From: UBA8752 sp036159995
Lineage (GTDB): Bacteria > Bacteroidota > Bacteroidia > Flavobacteriales_D > Sanyastnellaceae
Length of the DNA stretch: 64,000 nucleotides
Assembly: GCA_036159995.1 (NCBI GenBank)
Contig: JAYYEI010000072.1
Location: 1 to 64,000 of the forward strand
Direction: 5' to 3'
This document shows, one piece after another, positions 25,919 to 33,840 of the stretch; the stretch's first letter is position 1, and every line of letters starts with the position of its first letter. The notes beneath the pieces were generated by a model, which ran no database searches, was not told where the DNA came from, and saw nothing but the letters and a program-made list of their open reading frames with translations. The translations under genes were made by a program, and so were the position numbers.

Positions 25919-27085
25919 ATGAGACTTATCGAAGTCAACGACAAGAAAACCCGCACCGCCTTCCACGCCGTGCCCGACGCCATCTACGCCGGCGATTCCG
26001 TGTGGATCCCTCACCTCCGGCAGGACATCGACAAGGTGTTCGATCTGGAGAAGAACCGCCTCTTCAAGAAGGGCGCGAGGGCCATGCGCTGGCTGGTGCA
26101 GGACGACAGCGGCCGGTGGGTCGGCCGCATCGCCGCCTTCGTCAACCCCAAGTACAGCAAGGGCATGGAGCAGCCGACCGGCGGCATCGGGTTCTTCGAA
26201 TCCACGGACGACGATGCGGTGGCGACCCTGCTCCTCAACGCCGCCGAGGCATGGCTGAAGCAGGAAGGCATGGAGGCCGTCGACGGCCCGATCAACCTCG
26301 GAGAAAAGGACCGTTACTGGGGCCTGTTGGTGGACAATTTCACCGCCCTGCCGAGCTACGCCCTCAACTACAACCCGGCCTACTATGAGCGCTTCTTCCG
26401 GGACCGCGGCTACCAGACCTACTTCGAGCAGTACATCTTCGGACGCCCCGTCCAGGTGGAGATCCAGAAGCCGTTCGAACGCAAGCGGGCCCAGATCGAA
26501 GCGCGGGGCGGCTACCGGGTCATCACCGCCCGGGACCTGACCCACGACCAGCTCGCCGAGCATTTCTGCACGGTCTACAACAACGCTTGGGGAGGTCACC
26601 ACGGCTTCGCCAAGATGCCGCTGAAGCAGGCCCAGCGGACCGTGAAGGCGCTGAAGCCGGTAATGGATCCCGACATCATCTTCTTCGTTCTCCACGGGGA
26701 CAAGCCGGTCGCCTTCTACGTGAACATCCCCGAGCTGAACCAGATCTTCCGGCACGTCCACGGCAACCTCAATGCCATCGGCAAACTGAAGTTCCTCTAC
26801 CACAAATGGCGCAAGACCTCCGACATCATGGTCGGGCTCGTCTTCGGCATCGACCGGGAGTACCATGGACAGGGGCTCGACGGCTACCTCATCGACATTG
26901 CCGGCAAACAGATCCAGGCCAAGGGCCGCTACCACTCCACCACCCTGACGTGGATTGGCGACTTCAACCCCAAGATGATCCGCATCGCCGAAAACCTCGG
27001 CACAGAGCGCACCCGGACGTATCACACCCTGCGAAAGCTCTTCGATCCCGAGGTCCCATTCAAGCGGGTCCCCATCGCGAAATGA
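25919..27085 (+). CDS. GNAT-like conserved protein
   Basis: A 388-residue cytosolic protein common in Bacteroidota and often annotated as a hypothetical or N-acetyltransferase. It begins MRLIEVNDKKTRTAFH and carries GPINLGEKDRYWGLLVDN with PSYALNYNPAYYERFF in the first half, a hallmark pattern of this family; the second half (about 200-380) has the alpha/beta character of a GNAT fold, with FFVLHGDKPVAFYVNIPE and GIDREYHGQGLDGYLI resembling the acetyl-CoA loop. No substrate is known to me. The ATG at 25919 follows a stop-free upstream stretch that overlaps the divergent gene; homologues begin here. Confidence 0.8.
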   Translation: MRLIEVNDKKTRTAFHAVPDAIYAGDSVWIPHLRQDIDKVFDLEKNRLFKKGARAMRWLVQDDSGRWVGRIAAFVNPKYSKGMEQPTGGIGFFESTDDDAVATLLLNAAEAWLKQEGMEAVDGPINLGEKDRYWGLLVDNFTALPSYALNYNPAYYERFFRDRGYQTYFEQYIFGRPVQVEIQKPFERKRAQIEARGGYRVITARDLTHDQLAEHFCTVYNNAWGGHHGFAKMPLKQAQRTVKALKPVMDPDIIFFVLHGDKPVAFYVNIPELNQIFRHVHGNLNAIGKLKFLYHKWRKTSDIMVGLVFGIDREYHGQGLDGYLIDIAGKQIQAKGRYHSTTLTWIGDFNPKMIRIAENLGTERTRTYHTLRKLFDPEVPFKRVPIAK

Positions 27086-27137
27086 GCCCGCAATCGAGGG
27101 AAATGACGCCAGGTGTTTGACGGGTCGACATTCCCTC

Positions 27138-27145
27138 TATCTTTG
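27138..27145 (+). promoter_or_regulatory. Putative tRNA-Lys/tRNA-Leu operon promoter
   Basis: TATCTTTG matches the -7 consensus TAnnTTTG, with TTTG at 27116-27119 as a -33 element 18 bases upstream. It is followed by a GC-rich GCGCCCCC and then TTCCGGAG, almost identical to the start of the tRNA-Leu(CAG) leader near 33668. Confidence 0.65.
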
Positions 27146-27189
27146 CGCCCCCTTCCGGAGGCCCCGACGGGAGCCGAAGGAGGTTCGGA

Positions 27190-27263
27190 CACCCCCTAGC
27201 TCAGCTGGTTAGAGCATCTCACTTTTAATGAGAGGGTCCTGGGTTCGAGCCCCAGGGGGGTGA
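27190..27263 (+). tRNA. tRNA-Lys (TTT)
   Basis: A complete cloverleaf of 74 nucleotides. The acceptor arm CACCCCC pairs with GGGGGTG, the anticodon stem TCTCA/TGAGA closes the loop CTTTTAA with anticodon TTT (lysine), and the T arm is CTGGG-TTCGAGC-CCCAG. CCA is encoded at 27264-27266 and is followed at once by the next tRNA. Confidence 0.96.
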
Positions 27264-27266
27264 CCA

Positions 27267-27350
27267 GCCCAGGTGCTGAAATTGGTAGACAGGCATGGTT
27301 GAGGGCCATGTGTCCATTAGGGCGTGCGGGTTCGAGTCCCGCCCTGGGCA
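27267..27350 (+). tRNA. tRNA-Leu (GAG)
   Basis: A class II tRNA of 84 nucleotides with a long variable arm. The acceptor GCCCAGG pairs with CCTGGGC, the anticodon stem is CATGG/CCATG around loop TTGAGGG, and the anticodon GAG reads CUC and CUU. CCA is encoded at 27351-27353. It begins directly after the CCA of tRNA-Lys, so both come from one precursor. Confidence 0.95.
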
Positions 27351-27365
27351 CCAGCACAAACAAAG

Positions 27366-27392
27366 AGAGCCGCGGACTTCCGCGGCTCTTTC
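27366..27392 (+). terminator. Rho-independent-like terminator of the tRNA-Lys/tRNA-Leu operon
   Basis: An 11-base inverted repeat (arms 27366-27376 and 27379-27389) forms a GC-rich hairpin followed by TTTC, 13 bases after the encoded CCA of tRNA-Leu. Confidence 0.7.
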
Positions 27393-27562
27393 ACTTCCTG
27401 ACTTTTCCAGAGATGCGCAACGAATTGATTCCGTGGAGAATGGGAGCAATCCGTGTCAAAAGTACACAATTAACTTACTCACATTCAATGAATTAAGAAG
27501 GCGTCATAAGCACAGGCCCTCCTATTTTTGGCTCCGACCTGTTGACACCAAAACTCCGCACC
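27393..27562. other. AT-rich spacer between tRNA operon and amt
   Basis: This 170-base spacer is far richer in A and T than the rest of the window, especially 27412-27500. I see no gene in it on either strand. Its only recognisable element is the -7 box at 27523-27530 that probably serves amt. A location just downstream of a tRNA gene is a common place for old integration scars, but no repeat of the tRNA 3' end is visible. Confidence 0.5.
27523..27530 (+). promoter_or_regulatory. Putative -7 promoter element of amt
   Basis: TATTTTTG matches TAnnTTTG perfectly, 32 bases upstream of the amt ATG. An in-frame TTG at 27542 lies 11 bases after the box and is a less likely alternative start. Confidence 0.5.
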
Positions 27563-28855
27563 ATGGGCAAGAAGCTCAACTTCCTCGCACTCTCCCTGCT
27601 CACCCTGCTCGCCCTGCTTGGCGGCGCCTTCACCGGGACCGGCGCCGAATGGCAGGAGGTCGCCAAGGCCAATCCCGGCGATGTGGCCTGGATGATTGTC
27701 GCCAGCGCCTTCGTGCTCCTGATGACCCCCGGCCTCGCCTTCTTCTACGGCGGCATGGTGGACCGGAAAAACGTCATCTCCACCATGCTCCAGAGCTTCG
27801 TGGCCCTCGGCGTCATCAGCGTCGTGTGGGTGGTGGTCGGCTTCAGCCTGTGCTTCGGGGACAGCCTCGGCGGCATCATCGGCAACCCGTTGACCTTCCT
27901 CAACTTCCGCAACGTCGGGGCCGCACCCCACCCGGAGATCGGAGCGGGCCTTCCCTTCCTGCTCTTCGCCCTGTTCCAGCTGAAGTTCGCCATCATCACC
28001 CCGGCCCTGTTCACCGGCAGCATGGCAGGCCGCATCCGCTTTCGGAGCTACATCCTCTTCATGGTGTTGTTCACCTTGTTCATCTACGCCCCGCTCGCCC
28101 ATATGACGTGGCACCCGGACGGCCTCCTGATGAACCTCGGGGTCCTCGACTTCGCCGGCGGCACGGTGGTCCACATGTCGGCTGGTTTCGCCGCCCTCGC
28201 CGGCGCCGTGCACCTCGGGCCGCGCAACATTGACCGGCTCGAACACGCCAACATCCCCTTCATCATCCTCGGCACGGGACTGCTGTGGTTCGGCTGGTTC
28301 GGATTCAATGCCGGCTCCGCGCTCGGCGCCAACGACGACGCCGTGCTCGCCCTGGCCAACACGCACTTCGCCTCGGCCGCGGGCATGATCACTTGGATGT
28401 TCTACGAGCGCTATAAGGGCCGCAAGATGAACGCAGTGGGCGCCTGCATCGGCGCCATCGTCGGCCTGGTGGCCATCACCCCGGCCGCCGGTTTCGTGAC
28501 CGTGCAGGAAAGTGTGGCCATCGGATTCATCGCCGCCCTCGTGTCCAACTGGGCGATTGCCCGCCAGTCCAAGAGTGGCCTCGACGACACCCTCGACGTC
28601 TTCCCTTCCCACGGGGTCGGCGGCATGGTCGGCATGGTGCTCACCGGCGTCTTTGCGGCGGATGTCGGTCTCACCTCTGGCGAGACGGACACGTTCCTTT
28701 GGCACCTCGTCGCACTGGTCGGCGTGGCCATCTTCACCTTCGGGGCCAGCCTCTTGCTGTTCAAGCTGGTGGACAAGGCCATTCCCCTGCGCGTGACCGG
28801 CTGGCAGGAGACGCTCGGACTCGACGAAAGCCAGCACGGAGAGACGGTCGACTGA
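27563..28855 (+). CDS. amt: Ammonium transporter (Amt family)
   Basis: Inner-membrane channel for ammonium uptake, 430 residues with about eleven membrane helices after a possible N-terminal signal helix. Conserved pore elements are present: the first-helix block ASAFVLLMTPGLAFFYGGM, ALFQLKFAIITPAL, GGTVVHMSAGFAAL with the first pore His, WFGWFGFNAGSAL, and FPSHGVGGMVGM with the second pore His. The start ATG 27563 gives MGKKLNFLAL, a typical short positively charged lead. No glnK/PII gene adjoins it, so nitrogen control must come from elsewhere. It ends 85 bases before the DEAD-box gene. Confidence 0.94.
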   Translation: MGKKLNFLALSLLTLLALLGGAFTGTGAEWQEVAKANPGDVAWMIVASAFVLLMTPGLAFFYGGMVDRKNVISTMLQSFVALGVISVVWVVVGFSLCFGDSLGGIIGNPLTFLNFRNVGAAPHPEIGAGLPFLLFALFQLKFAIITPALFTGSMAGRIRFRSYILFMVLFTLFIYAPLAHMTWHPDGLLMNLGVLDFAGGTVVHMSAGFAALAGAVHLGPRNIDRLEHANIPFIILGTGLLWFGWFGFNAGSALGANDDAVLALANTHFASAAGMITWMFYERYKGRKMNAVGACIGAIVGLVAITPAAGFVTVQESVAIGFIAALVSNWAIARQSKSGLDDTLDVFPSHGVGGMVGMVLTGVFAADVGLTSGETDTFLWHLVALVGVAIFTFGASLLLFKLVDKAIPLRVTGWQETLGLDESQHGETVD

Positions 28856-28919
28856 CTGTCCCCAACGCGTTCTTGGCAATCGATGGCAAACTGTCCCCCC
28901 GGCGGCTCCCGCCCGGCGC

Positions 28920-28927
28920 TACCTTTG
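28920..28927 (+). promoter_or_regulatory. Putative -7 promoter element of DEAD-box helicase gene
   Basis: TACCTTTG matches TAnnTTTG and ends 13 bases before the ATG at 28941, predicting a leader of about nine bases. Confidence 0.6.
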
Positions 28928-28940
28928 TCCTGAACCGGCG

Positions 28941-30374
28941 ATGGACCTGCGGATGCGCATGGGACGGCATCGCCACCCACAATCCCAGACCCCCTTGTCC
29001 GATTTCCATTCGCTCGGATTGAGCGAACCCCTCATGCGGGCCCTCGTTCCCCTTGGCTACGAGACCCCGACCCCCATTCAGGCCCAGGCCATTCCCCACG
29101 TCATGGACGGCAAAGACGTCCTCGGTGTCGCCCAGACCGGCACCGGCAAGACGGCCGCCTTCTCCCTGCCCATGCTGCATCGGCTCGGCAAGCAACCTCG
29201 CCGGGAGGGCCGCAGGGTCATCCGCGCCCTGATCCTGAGTCCAACGCGCGAACTCTCCGCCCAGATCGGTGAGAGCATCCGCGACTACAGCCAGCACCAG
29301 AAGCTCTACCACACCGTCATCTTCGGCGGGGTCAAACAAGGCAAACAAGTCGCCGCTCTCCAGCGTGGTGTCGACATTGTCGTGGCCACACCCGGGCGAC
29401 TTCTGGACCTCATTGACCAGGGCTACATCCGATTGGACCACCTCGAATACTTCGTGCTCGACGAGGCGGACACCATGCTCGACATGGGCTTCATCCACGA
29501 CATCAGAAAGGTCATCAAGCTCCTGCCCCCGAGGCGTCAATCCCTGTTCTTCTCGGCCACCATGCCGCAGAACATCCAGGAGTTGGCGGACACCATCCTG
29601 CTGGACCCGGTGACCGTCGAGGTCGAACGCCGGAGCAGCGCAGCGGAAACGGTCGAACAGAAGGTGTACTTCGTGCGTCAGGCCGAGAAGAAGCACCTGC
29701 TGGTCGATGTGCTGACCGCGCCGGATGTCACGAGTGCCTTGGTCTTCACCCGCACCAAGTACGGCGCGGACAAATTGGTCCGCCACCTCCGCAAACAGGG
29801 CGTGCGCAGCGAGGCCATCCACGGCAACAAGAGCCAGCCCCAGCGGGAGAAGGCGATGAAGGCCTTCAAGCGCGGTGACCTCGGCGTGCTTGTGGCCACG
29901 GACATCGCCGCCCGCGGCATCGACGTGGACGAGCTCAGCCACGTCATCAACTTCGAGATCCCCAACATCCCGGAGACATACGTGCACCGCATCGGACGCA
30001 CGGGCCGGGCCGGCGCTGAGGGCATTGCCATCTCCTTCTGCAATGAGGAGGACGAGCGCACTTATCTCCGCGACATCCAGCGGCTCATCCGCAAGGAGGT
30101 GCCGCTCGACACCGATCAGGACTACCACAATCCGCTGCCGCCCATCCCGCTCGACTCCGGACGCTCCGGCGGAGGACGCCCCGGCGGACAGGGCCCCGGC
30201 AAGAACAAAACGGGCCGAAACCGCAAGGGACATGGCGGTCAAGGAAAGCGGAGACGCCCGCAAGGCGACCAAGGCGGCCCCAAGGGCCACGGTGGACCGG
30301 GCGGTCAGGGCAGCGGCAACCGCCACCGAAACAAGAACCGCCGCCGGCCGTCGGAAGGAGGCGGAACGCGATAA
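28941..30374 (+). CDS. DEAD-box ATP-dependent RNA helicase
   Basis: A 477-residue RNA helicase, probably in ribosome assembly or mRNA turnover. Motifs in order: Q motif (LGYETPTPIQAQAIP), I AQTGTGKTAAF, Ia PTRELSAQIG, Ib TPGRLLD, II DEAD, III SATMP, IV ALVFTRTK, V DIAARGID and VI HRIGRTGRAG. The last 70 residues (about 405-477) are rich in Gly, Arg, Lys and Gln, a disordered RNA-binding tail like that of RhlE/CsdA types. Overall closest in layout to RhlE. ATG codons 12 and 18 bases downstream are possible alternative starts. Confidence 0.95.
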   Translation: MDLRMRMGRHRHPQSQTPLSDFHSLGLSEPLMRALVPLGYETPTPIQAQAIPHVMDGKDVLGVAQTGTGKTAAFSLPMLHRLGKQPRREGRRVIRALILSPTRELSAQIGESIRDYSQHQKLYHTVIFGGVKQGKQVAALQRGVDIVVATPGRLLDLIDQGYIRLDHLEYFVLDEADTMLDMGFIHDIRKVIKLLPPRRQSLFFSATMPQNIQELADTILLDPVTVEVERRSSAAETVEQKVYFVRQAEKKHLLVDVLTAPDVTSALVFTRTKYGADKLVRHLRKQGVRSEAIHGNKSQPQREKAMKAFKRGDLGVLVATDIAARGIDVDELSHVINFEIPNIPETYVHRIGRTGRAGAEGIAISFCNEEDERTYLRDIQRLIRKEVPLDTDQDYHNPLPPIPLDSGRSGGGRPGGQGPGKNKTGRNRKGHGGQGKRRRPQGDQGGPKGHGGPGGQGSGNRHRNKNRRRPSEGGGTR

Positions 30375-30467
30375 CAACCCGACACGGGGAGGCGCCGCAA
30401 AGCCCTTCTAGAATTCAGCCGGAGAACTGGAGCATTCCGTCCACCCGGGCTCCTTTATTTTGTCCTC

Positions 30468-32180
30468 GTGAGACGTTGGTTTCCCGCCCTCGAATGGATT
30501 CCCAAATACGGACGCCGCGACTGGATGAAGGACCTTCCGGCCGGCCTGACCGTCGGGGTCATGCTCATCCCACAGGGCATGGCCTACGCGATGATCGCCG
30601 GCCTGCCTGTAGTTTACGGCCTGTACGCCGCCCTCGTCCCCCAAGTCATCTATGCCGCCATGGGAACCTCCCGGCAATTGGCTGTGGGGCCGGTGGCCAT
30701 GGACTCCCTGCTCGTCGCCGCCGGCCTGGGCACGGTGGCCGTGGCCGGCTCGGACCGCTACATCGAGCTGGCCCTGCTCCTCGCCCTCATGATGGGGAGT
30801 CTCCAGCTGCTCCTCGGCACCTTCCGTCTCGGCTTTCTCGCCCACTTCATTTCCAAGCCCGTCATCAGCGGGTTCACCAGTGCGGCGGCCCTCATCATCG
30901 GCCTCAACCAGCTGCCCCACCTGACGGGCATTGCCCTTCCCCGGTCCTCCCAGTTGCATCGGCTGGTCGAAGGCACCGTGGATGGCCTCGCCCAATTCCA
31001 TGGTCCTACGGTCCTTCTGGGCACGGTGTCCATTGCTCTGCTTGTCGGCCTAAGAAAAGGGCTCCCGCGCGTGCCCGGCTCCCTCGTACTCGTCGTGCTG
31101 GCCCTTGCCGGCGGTGCCGTGGTGCCTTGGGGCACATGGGACATCCGAACCGTGGGGGCCATCCCTGCAGGATTGCCCGGATTCCACGTTCCCGGCTGGA
31201 CCCTCGGTGACCTGCAGATGCTCCTCCCCCTCGCCGCCACCCTCGCCCTCGTGGCCTTCATGGAAGCGTACAGCGTGGCGCAGGCCGTGGCCCAGAAGCG
31301 CGGGGACCACGAAATCGACGCCAACCAGGAACTGCGGGCTCTCGGCAGCGCCAACGCCATCGGCTCCCTGTTCGGGGCCTATCCTGTGACCGGCGGCTTT
31401 TCCCGCACCGCCGTCAATGAACGCGCCGGCGCCGTCTCGGGCATGAGCAGCCTCATCGCCGCCGGAGTCGTGGCCCTCGCCCTCACCTTTCTGACTCCGG
31501 TCTTCCGGAACCTGCCTACAGCGGTGCTCGGGGCCATCATCGCCGTGGCCGTGGCCGGGCTCGTCGATCTGGCCACATTCCGCCGGCTGTGGAGGACCCA
31601 CCGGGACGAGGCCGTCCTCCTCCTGTTGACCTTCAGCCTGACCGCCTTTGGCGGCATGGTCCTCGGCATCGCTTCCGGAGTGGTGCTGGGCCTCGCCCTC
31701 ACCCTGTTCAGGACCAGCCGTCCCCACACCGCCGAACTCGGGGAAATCAATGGCGTCTACCGCAACCTCAACCGCTTTCCCGAAGCCACCAAGGCACAGG
31801 GCATCCTCCTCATCCGGTATGATGGCCCCCTGAACTACGCCAGCCAAGGACACTTCAAAGGATTCATCCTCTCCCGGTTGGCCATCCGCAAGGAAGAAGG
31901 CGATCCCATCCAGACCGTTGTCCTCAGCGCAGAGTCCATTCCCTACCTCGATGCCACCGGCACGGACATGCTGACCGCCTTGCTCGATGCACTCGAAGCC
32001 GGTGACATTTCCCTGAAGGTGGCCGGCGCCATCGGTCCCGTGCGGGACGTCCTCGAGCGGGCCGGGCTGATGGAACGCATCGGTCGAGACCACTTCCACA
32101 CCGGCATCCCGGCCGCCCTCGGCATGGAGGAGATCCGGCCCCGGATCGCCACCCAGACGTTCAATCCCAACAATTCATAG
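30468..32180 (+). CDS. SulP-family anion permease with STAS domain
   Basis: A 570-residue inner-membrane transporter of sulfate, bicarbonate or other anions. The SulP signature GVMLIPQGMAYAMIAGLPVVYGLYAA lies near residue 30 in shortened form as LIPQGMAYAMIAGLP, with about twelve to fourteen helices up to residue 415. The C-terminal cytoplasmic STAS domain (about 445-560) includes VVLSAESIPYLDATG, the position of the regulatory Ser/Thr in anti-sigma antagonists. GTG 30468 is the start; TTATTTTG ends five bases before it. The next gene is a persulfide dioxygenase-rhodanese fusion, 41 bases on, and the sulfate-activation genes follow within 4 kb, so sulfate or a related sulfur oxyanion is the likely substrate (inference). 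Confidence 0.92.
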   Translation: MRRWFPALEWIPKYGRRDWMKDLPAGLTVGVMLIPQGMAYAMIAGLPVVYGLYAALVPQVIYAAMGTSRQLAVGPVAMDSLLVAAGLGTVAVAGSDRYIELALLLALMMGSLQLLLGTFRLGFLAHFISKPVISGFTSAAALIIGLNQLPHLTGIALPRSSQLHRLVEGTVDGLAQFHGPTVLLGTVSIALLVGLRKGLPRVPGSLVLVVLALAGGAVVPWGTWDIRTVGAIPAGLPGFHVPGWTLGDLQMLLPLAATLALVAFMEAYSVAQAVAQKRGDHEIDANQELRALGSANAIGSLFGAYPVTGGFSRTAVNERAGAVSGMSSLIAAGVVALALTFLTPVFRNLPTAVLGAIIAVAVAGLVDLATFRRLWRTHRDEAVLLLLTFSLTAFGGMVLGIASGVVLGLALTLFRTSRPHTAELGEINGVYRNLNRFPEATKAQGILLIRYDGPLNYASQGHFKGFILSRLAIRKEEGDPIQTVVLSAESIPYLDATGTDMLTALLDALEAGDISLKVAGAIGPVRDVLERAGLMERIGRDHFHTGIPAALGMEEIRPRIATQTFNPNNS

Positions 32181-32221
32181 CCGCATCGATTCCCGTTGCG
32201 ATTCCCCCGAACTTTGCCCCC

Positions 32222-33631
32222 ATGAAAGTCGAACAGATCTACACCGGCTGCCTGGCCCAGGGCGCTTACTACATCGAGTGCTGTGATGAGGCCATCGTCA
32301 TCGACCCGCTCCGAGAGGTCAAACCTTACCTCGATCGAGCGGAAGCCGGTGGCAAGAAGATCAAGTACATCTTCGAGACGCACTTCCACGCCGACTTCGT
32401 CTCCGGGCACGTGACCCTGTCGGAGAAAACGGGCGCCCCCATCGTGTTCGGCCCCAACGCCAATCCCGCCTTCGATGCGCACATCGCCAACGACGGCGAG
32501 GTCTTCCAGGTGGGCAAGGTGACCATCGAGGTCCTGCACACCCCGGGCCACACGATGGAATCCACGACCTACCTGCTCCGCGACAAGGAGGGCAAGCCGC
32601 ACGCCATCTTCACGGGCGACACGCTCTTCCTCGGCGACGTGGGACGTCCGGATCTCGCCCAGAAAGGCGCGGACATGACCCAGGAGGACTTGGCCGGCAT
32701 CCTGTATGACAGCCTTCGCGAGAAGATCATGACCCTGCCCGACGACGTCATTGTCTACCCCGGGCACGGTGCGGGTTCGGCCTGCGGCAAGAACATGAGC
32801 AGCGAGACCATCGGCTCCGTCGGTGACCAAAAGGCGACCAACTATGCACTGCGGGCGGACATGACCAAGGACGAGTTCGTGGCCGAGGTCACGGACGGCC
32901 TCCTGCCGCCCCCGGCCTACTTCCCGCTCAACGTCAAGATGAACAAGGAGGGGTACGCCCCCATCGACGACGTGCTCGCCCAAGGCACCCGCGCCCTCTC
33001 CCCCGACGCGTTCGAGGCGGCGGCCAACGAAACGGGAGCCGTGGTGTTGGATGTCCGCGGCAAGGACGCCTTCCACGAGGCCCACGTTCCCCGCAGCACC
33101 TTCATCGGGCTCGACGGCAACTTCGCCCCGTGGGTCGGCACCATGATCGTCGACGTCCAGCAGCCCATCCTGCTCGTCTGCGAGGAGGGCACGGTGGACG
33201 AGGCGGTGACCCGCCTCTCCCGCGTCGGCTTCGACAACGTCCTCGGCTGCCTCGATGGTGGCGTGACCGCGTGGCAAGCCGCCGGCAAGGAGGTGGACCG
33301 CATCACCTCGGTGACCGCCGACGCCTTCGCCAGCCTTGCCAAAGCCGGTGACGTCAAGGTGATCGATGTCCGCAAGCCGGGTGAATTCGCCTCGGAGCAC
33401 GTGCTCGACGCGGAGTCCATGCCGCTGGCCGCCCTGAACGACCACCTCGCCGAACTTCCGAAGGACACCCCCTTCTACCTGCACTGCCAGACCGGCTACC
33501 GCTCCCTCATCGCGGGCAGCATCCTCAAGGCCCGTGGAAACCACAACGGCATCGACGTTCAAGGCGGTTTCGCGGCCATCAAGGAGACCGATGTCCCGGT
33601 CAGCGACTGGGTCTGTCCCTCCACCCTCTGA
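32222..33631 (+). CDS. Persulfide dioxygenase-like metallo-beta-lactamase fused to two rhodanese domains
   Basis: A 469-residue sulfur-handling enzyme. The N-terminal half (1-250) is an ETHE1/PDO-type metallo-beta-lactamase: FETHFHADFVSGH, VLHTPGHTMEST, GDTLFLGDVGRPDL and VYPGHGAGSACGK give the iron ligands and the GSH-persulfide site. Two rhodanese domains follow (about 262-360 and 368-465). The second has the active loop HCQTGYRS with its persulfide-forming Cys; the first carries CEEGTVDEA, so it also has a Cys where many relatives have none. The known family reaction is oxidation of glutathione or other thiol persulfide to sulfite, with rhodanese sulfur transfer. It lies 41 bases downstream of the SulP permease and is preceded by GAACTTTG, five bases from the ATG. 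Confidence 0.92.
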   Translation: MKVEQIYTGCLAQGAYYIECCDEAIVIDPLREVKPYLDRAEAGGKKIKYIFETHFHADFVSGHVTLSEKTGAPIVFGPNANPAFDAHIANDGEVFQVGKVTIEVLHTPGHTMESTTYLLRDKEGKPHAIFTGDTLFLGDVGRPDLAQKGADMTQEDLAGILYDSLREKIMTLPDDVIVYPGHGAGSACGKNMSSETIGSVGDQKATNYALRADMTKDEFVAEVTDGLLPPPAYFPLNVKMNKEGYAPIDDVLAQGTRALSPDAFEAAANETGAVVLDVRGKDAFHEAHVPRSTFIGLDGNFAPWVGTMIVDVQQPILLVCEEGTVDEAVTRLSRVGFDNVLGCLDGGVTAWQAAGKEVDRITSVTADAFASLAKAGDVKVIDVRKPGEFASEHVLDAESMPLAALNDHLAELPKDTPFYLHCQTGYRSLIAGSILKARGNHNGIDVQGGFAAIKETDVPVSDWVCPSTL

Positions 33632-33659
33632 GGGTTTGGTCCAATCGATTCGAATGCGC

Positions 33660-33667
33660 TAATTTTG
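33660..33667 (+). promoter_or_regulatory. Putative promoter of tRNA-Leu(CAG)
   Basis: TAATTTTG matches TAnnTTTG, with TTTG at 33635-33638 as a possible -33 element. The sequence that follows, GCGCCCCTTCCGGAG, closely repeats the tRNA-Lys operon leader. Confidence 0.65.
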
Positions 33668-33697
33668 GCGCCCCTTCCGGAGATGTCCGGATGTCAC

Positions 33698-33779
33698 ACC
33701 CAGGTGGCGAAATTGGTAGACGCGCAGTCTTCAGGCGGCTGTGCCTTCGGGCGTGCTGGTTCGAGTCCAGTTCTGGGTA
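33698..33779 (+). tRNA. tRNA-Leu (CAG)
   Basis: A class II tRNA of 82 nucleotides. The acceptor ACCCAGG pairs with TCTGGGT (one G-T pair), the anticodon stem is CAGTC/GGCTG around loop TTCAGGC with anticodon CAG, and the T arm has TTCGAGT. The 3' CCA is not encoded (the genome continues CTT), unlike tRNA-Leu(GAG). Confidence 0.94.
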
Positions 33780-33785
33780 CTTGCA

Positions 33786-33818
33786 AACCGCTCCTCATTC
33801 GAGGGGCGGTTTTGTTTT
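33786..33818 (+). terminator. Rho-independent terminator of tRNA-Leu(CAG)
   Basis: Arms 33786-33796 and 33801-33811 pair with one G-T, closing a four-base loop, and TTTGTTTT follows. A second, perfect 16-base palindrome (33820-33835) stands just downstream and lies six bases after the convergent cysN stop, so the two hairpins may serve both strands. Confidence 0.75.
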
Positions 33819-33840
33819 GGCCTCGAATTCGAGGCGGGGA

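Noticed and set aside
27225..27449. A minus-strand open frame across the tRNA-Lys/tRNA-Leu genes (product with GRDSNPHAL)
   Set aside because: This is the familiar false translation of tRNA T arms and is often misannotated in databases.
31943..33562. A 539-codon minus-strand frame across the SulP end and the persulfide dioxygenase fusion
   Set aside because: It runs across two well-supported genes on the other strand and has no domain.
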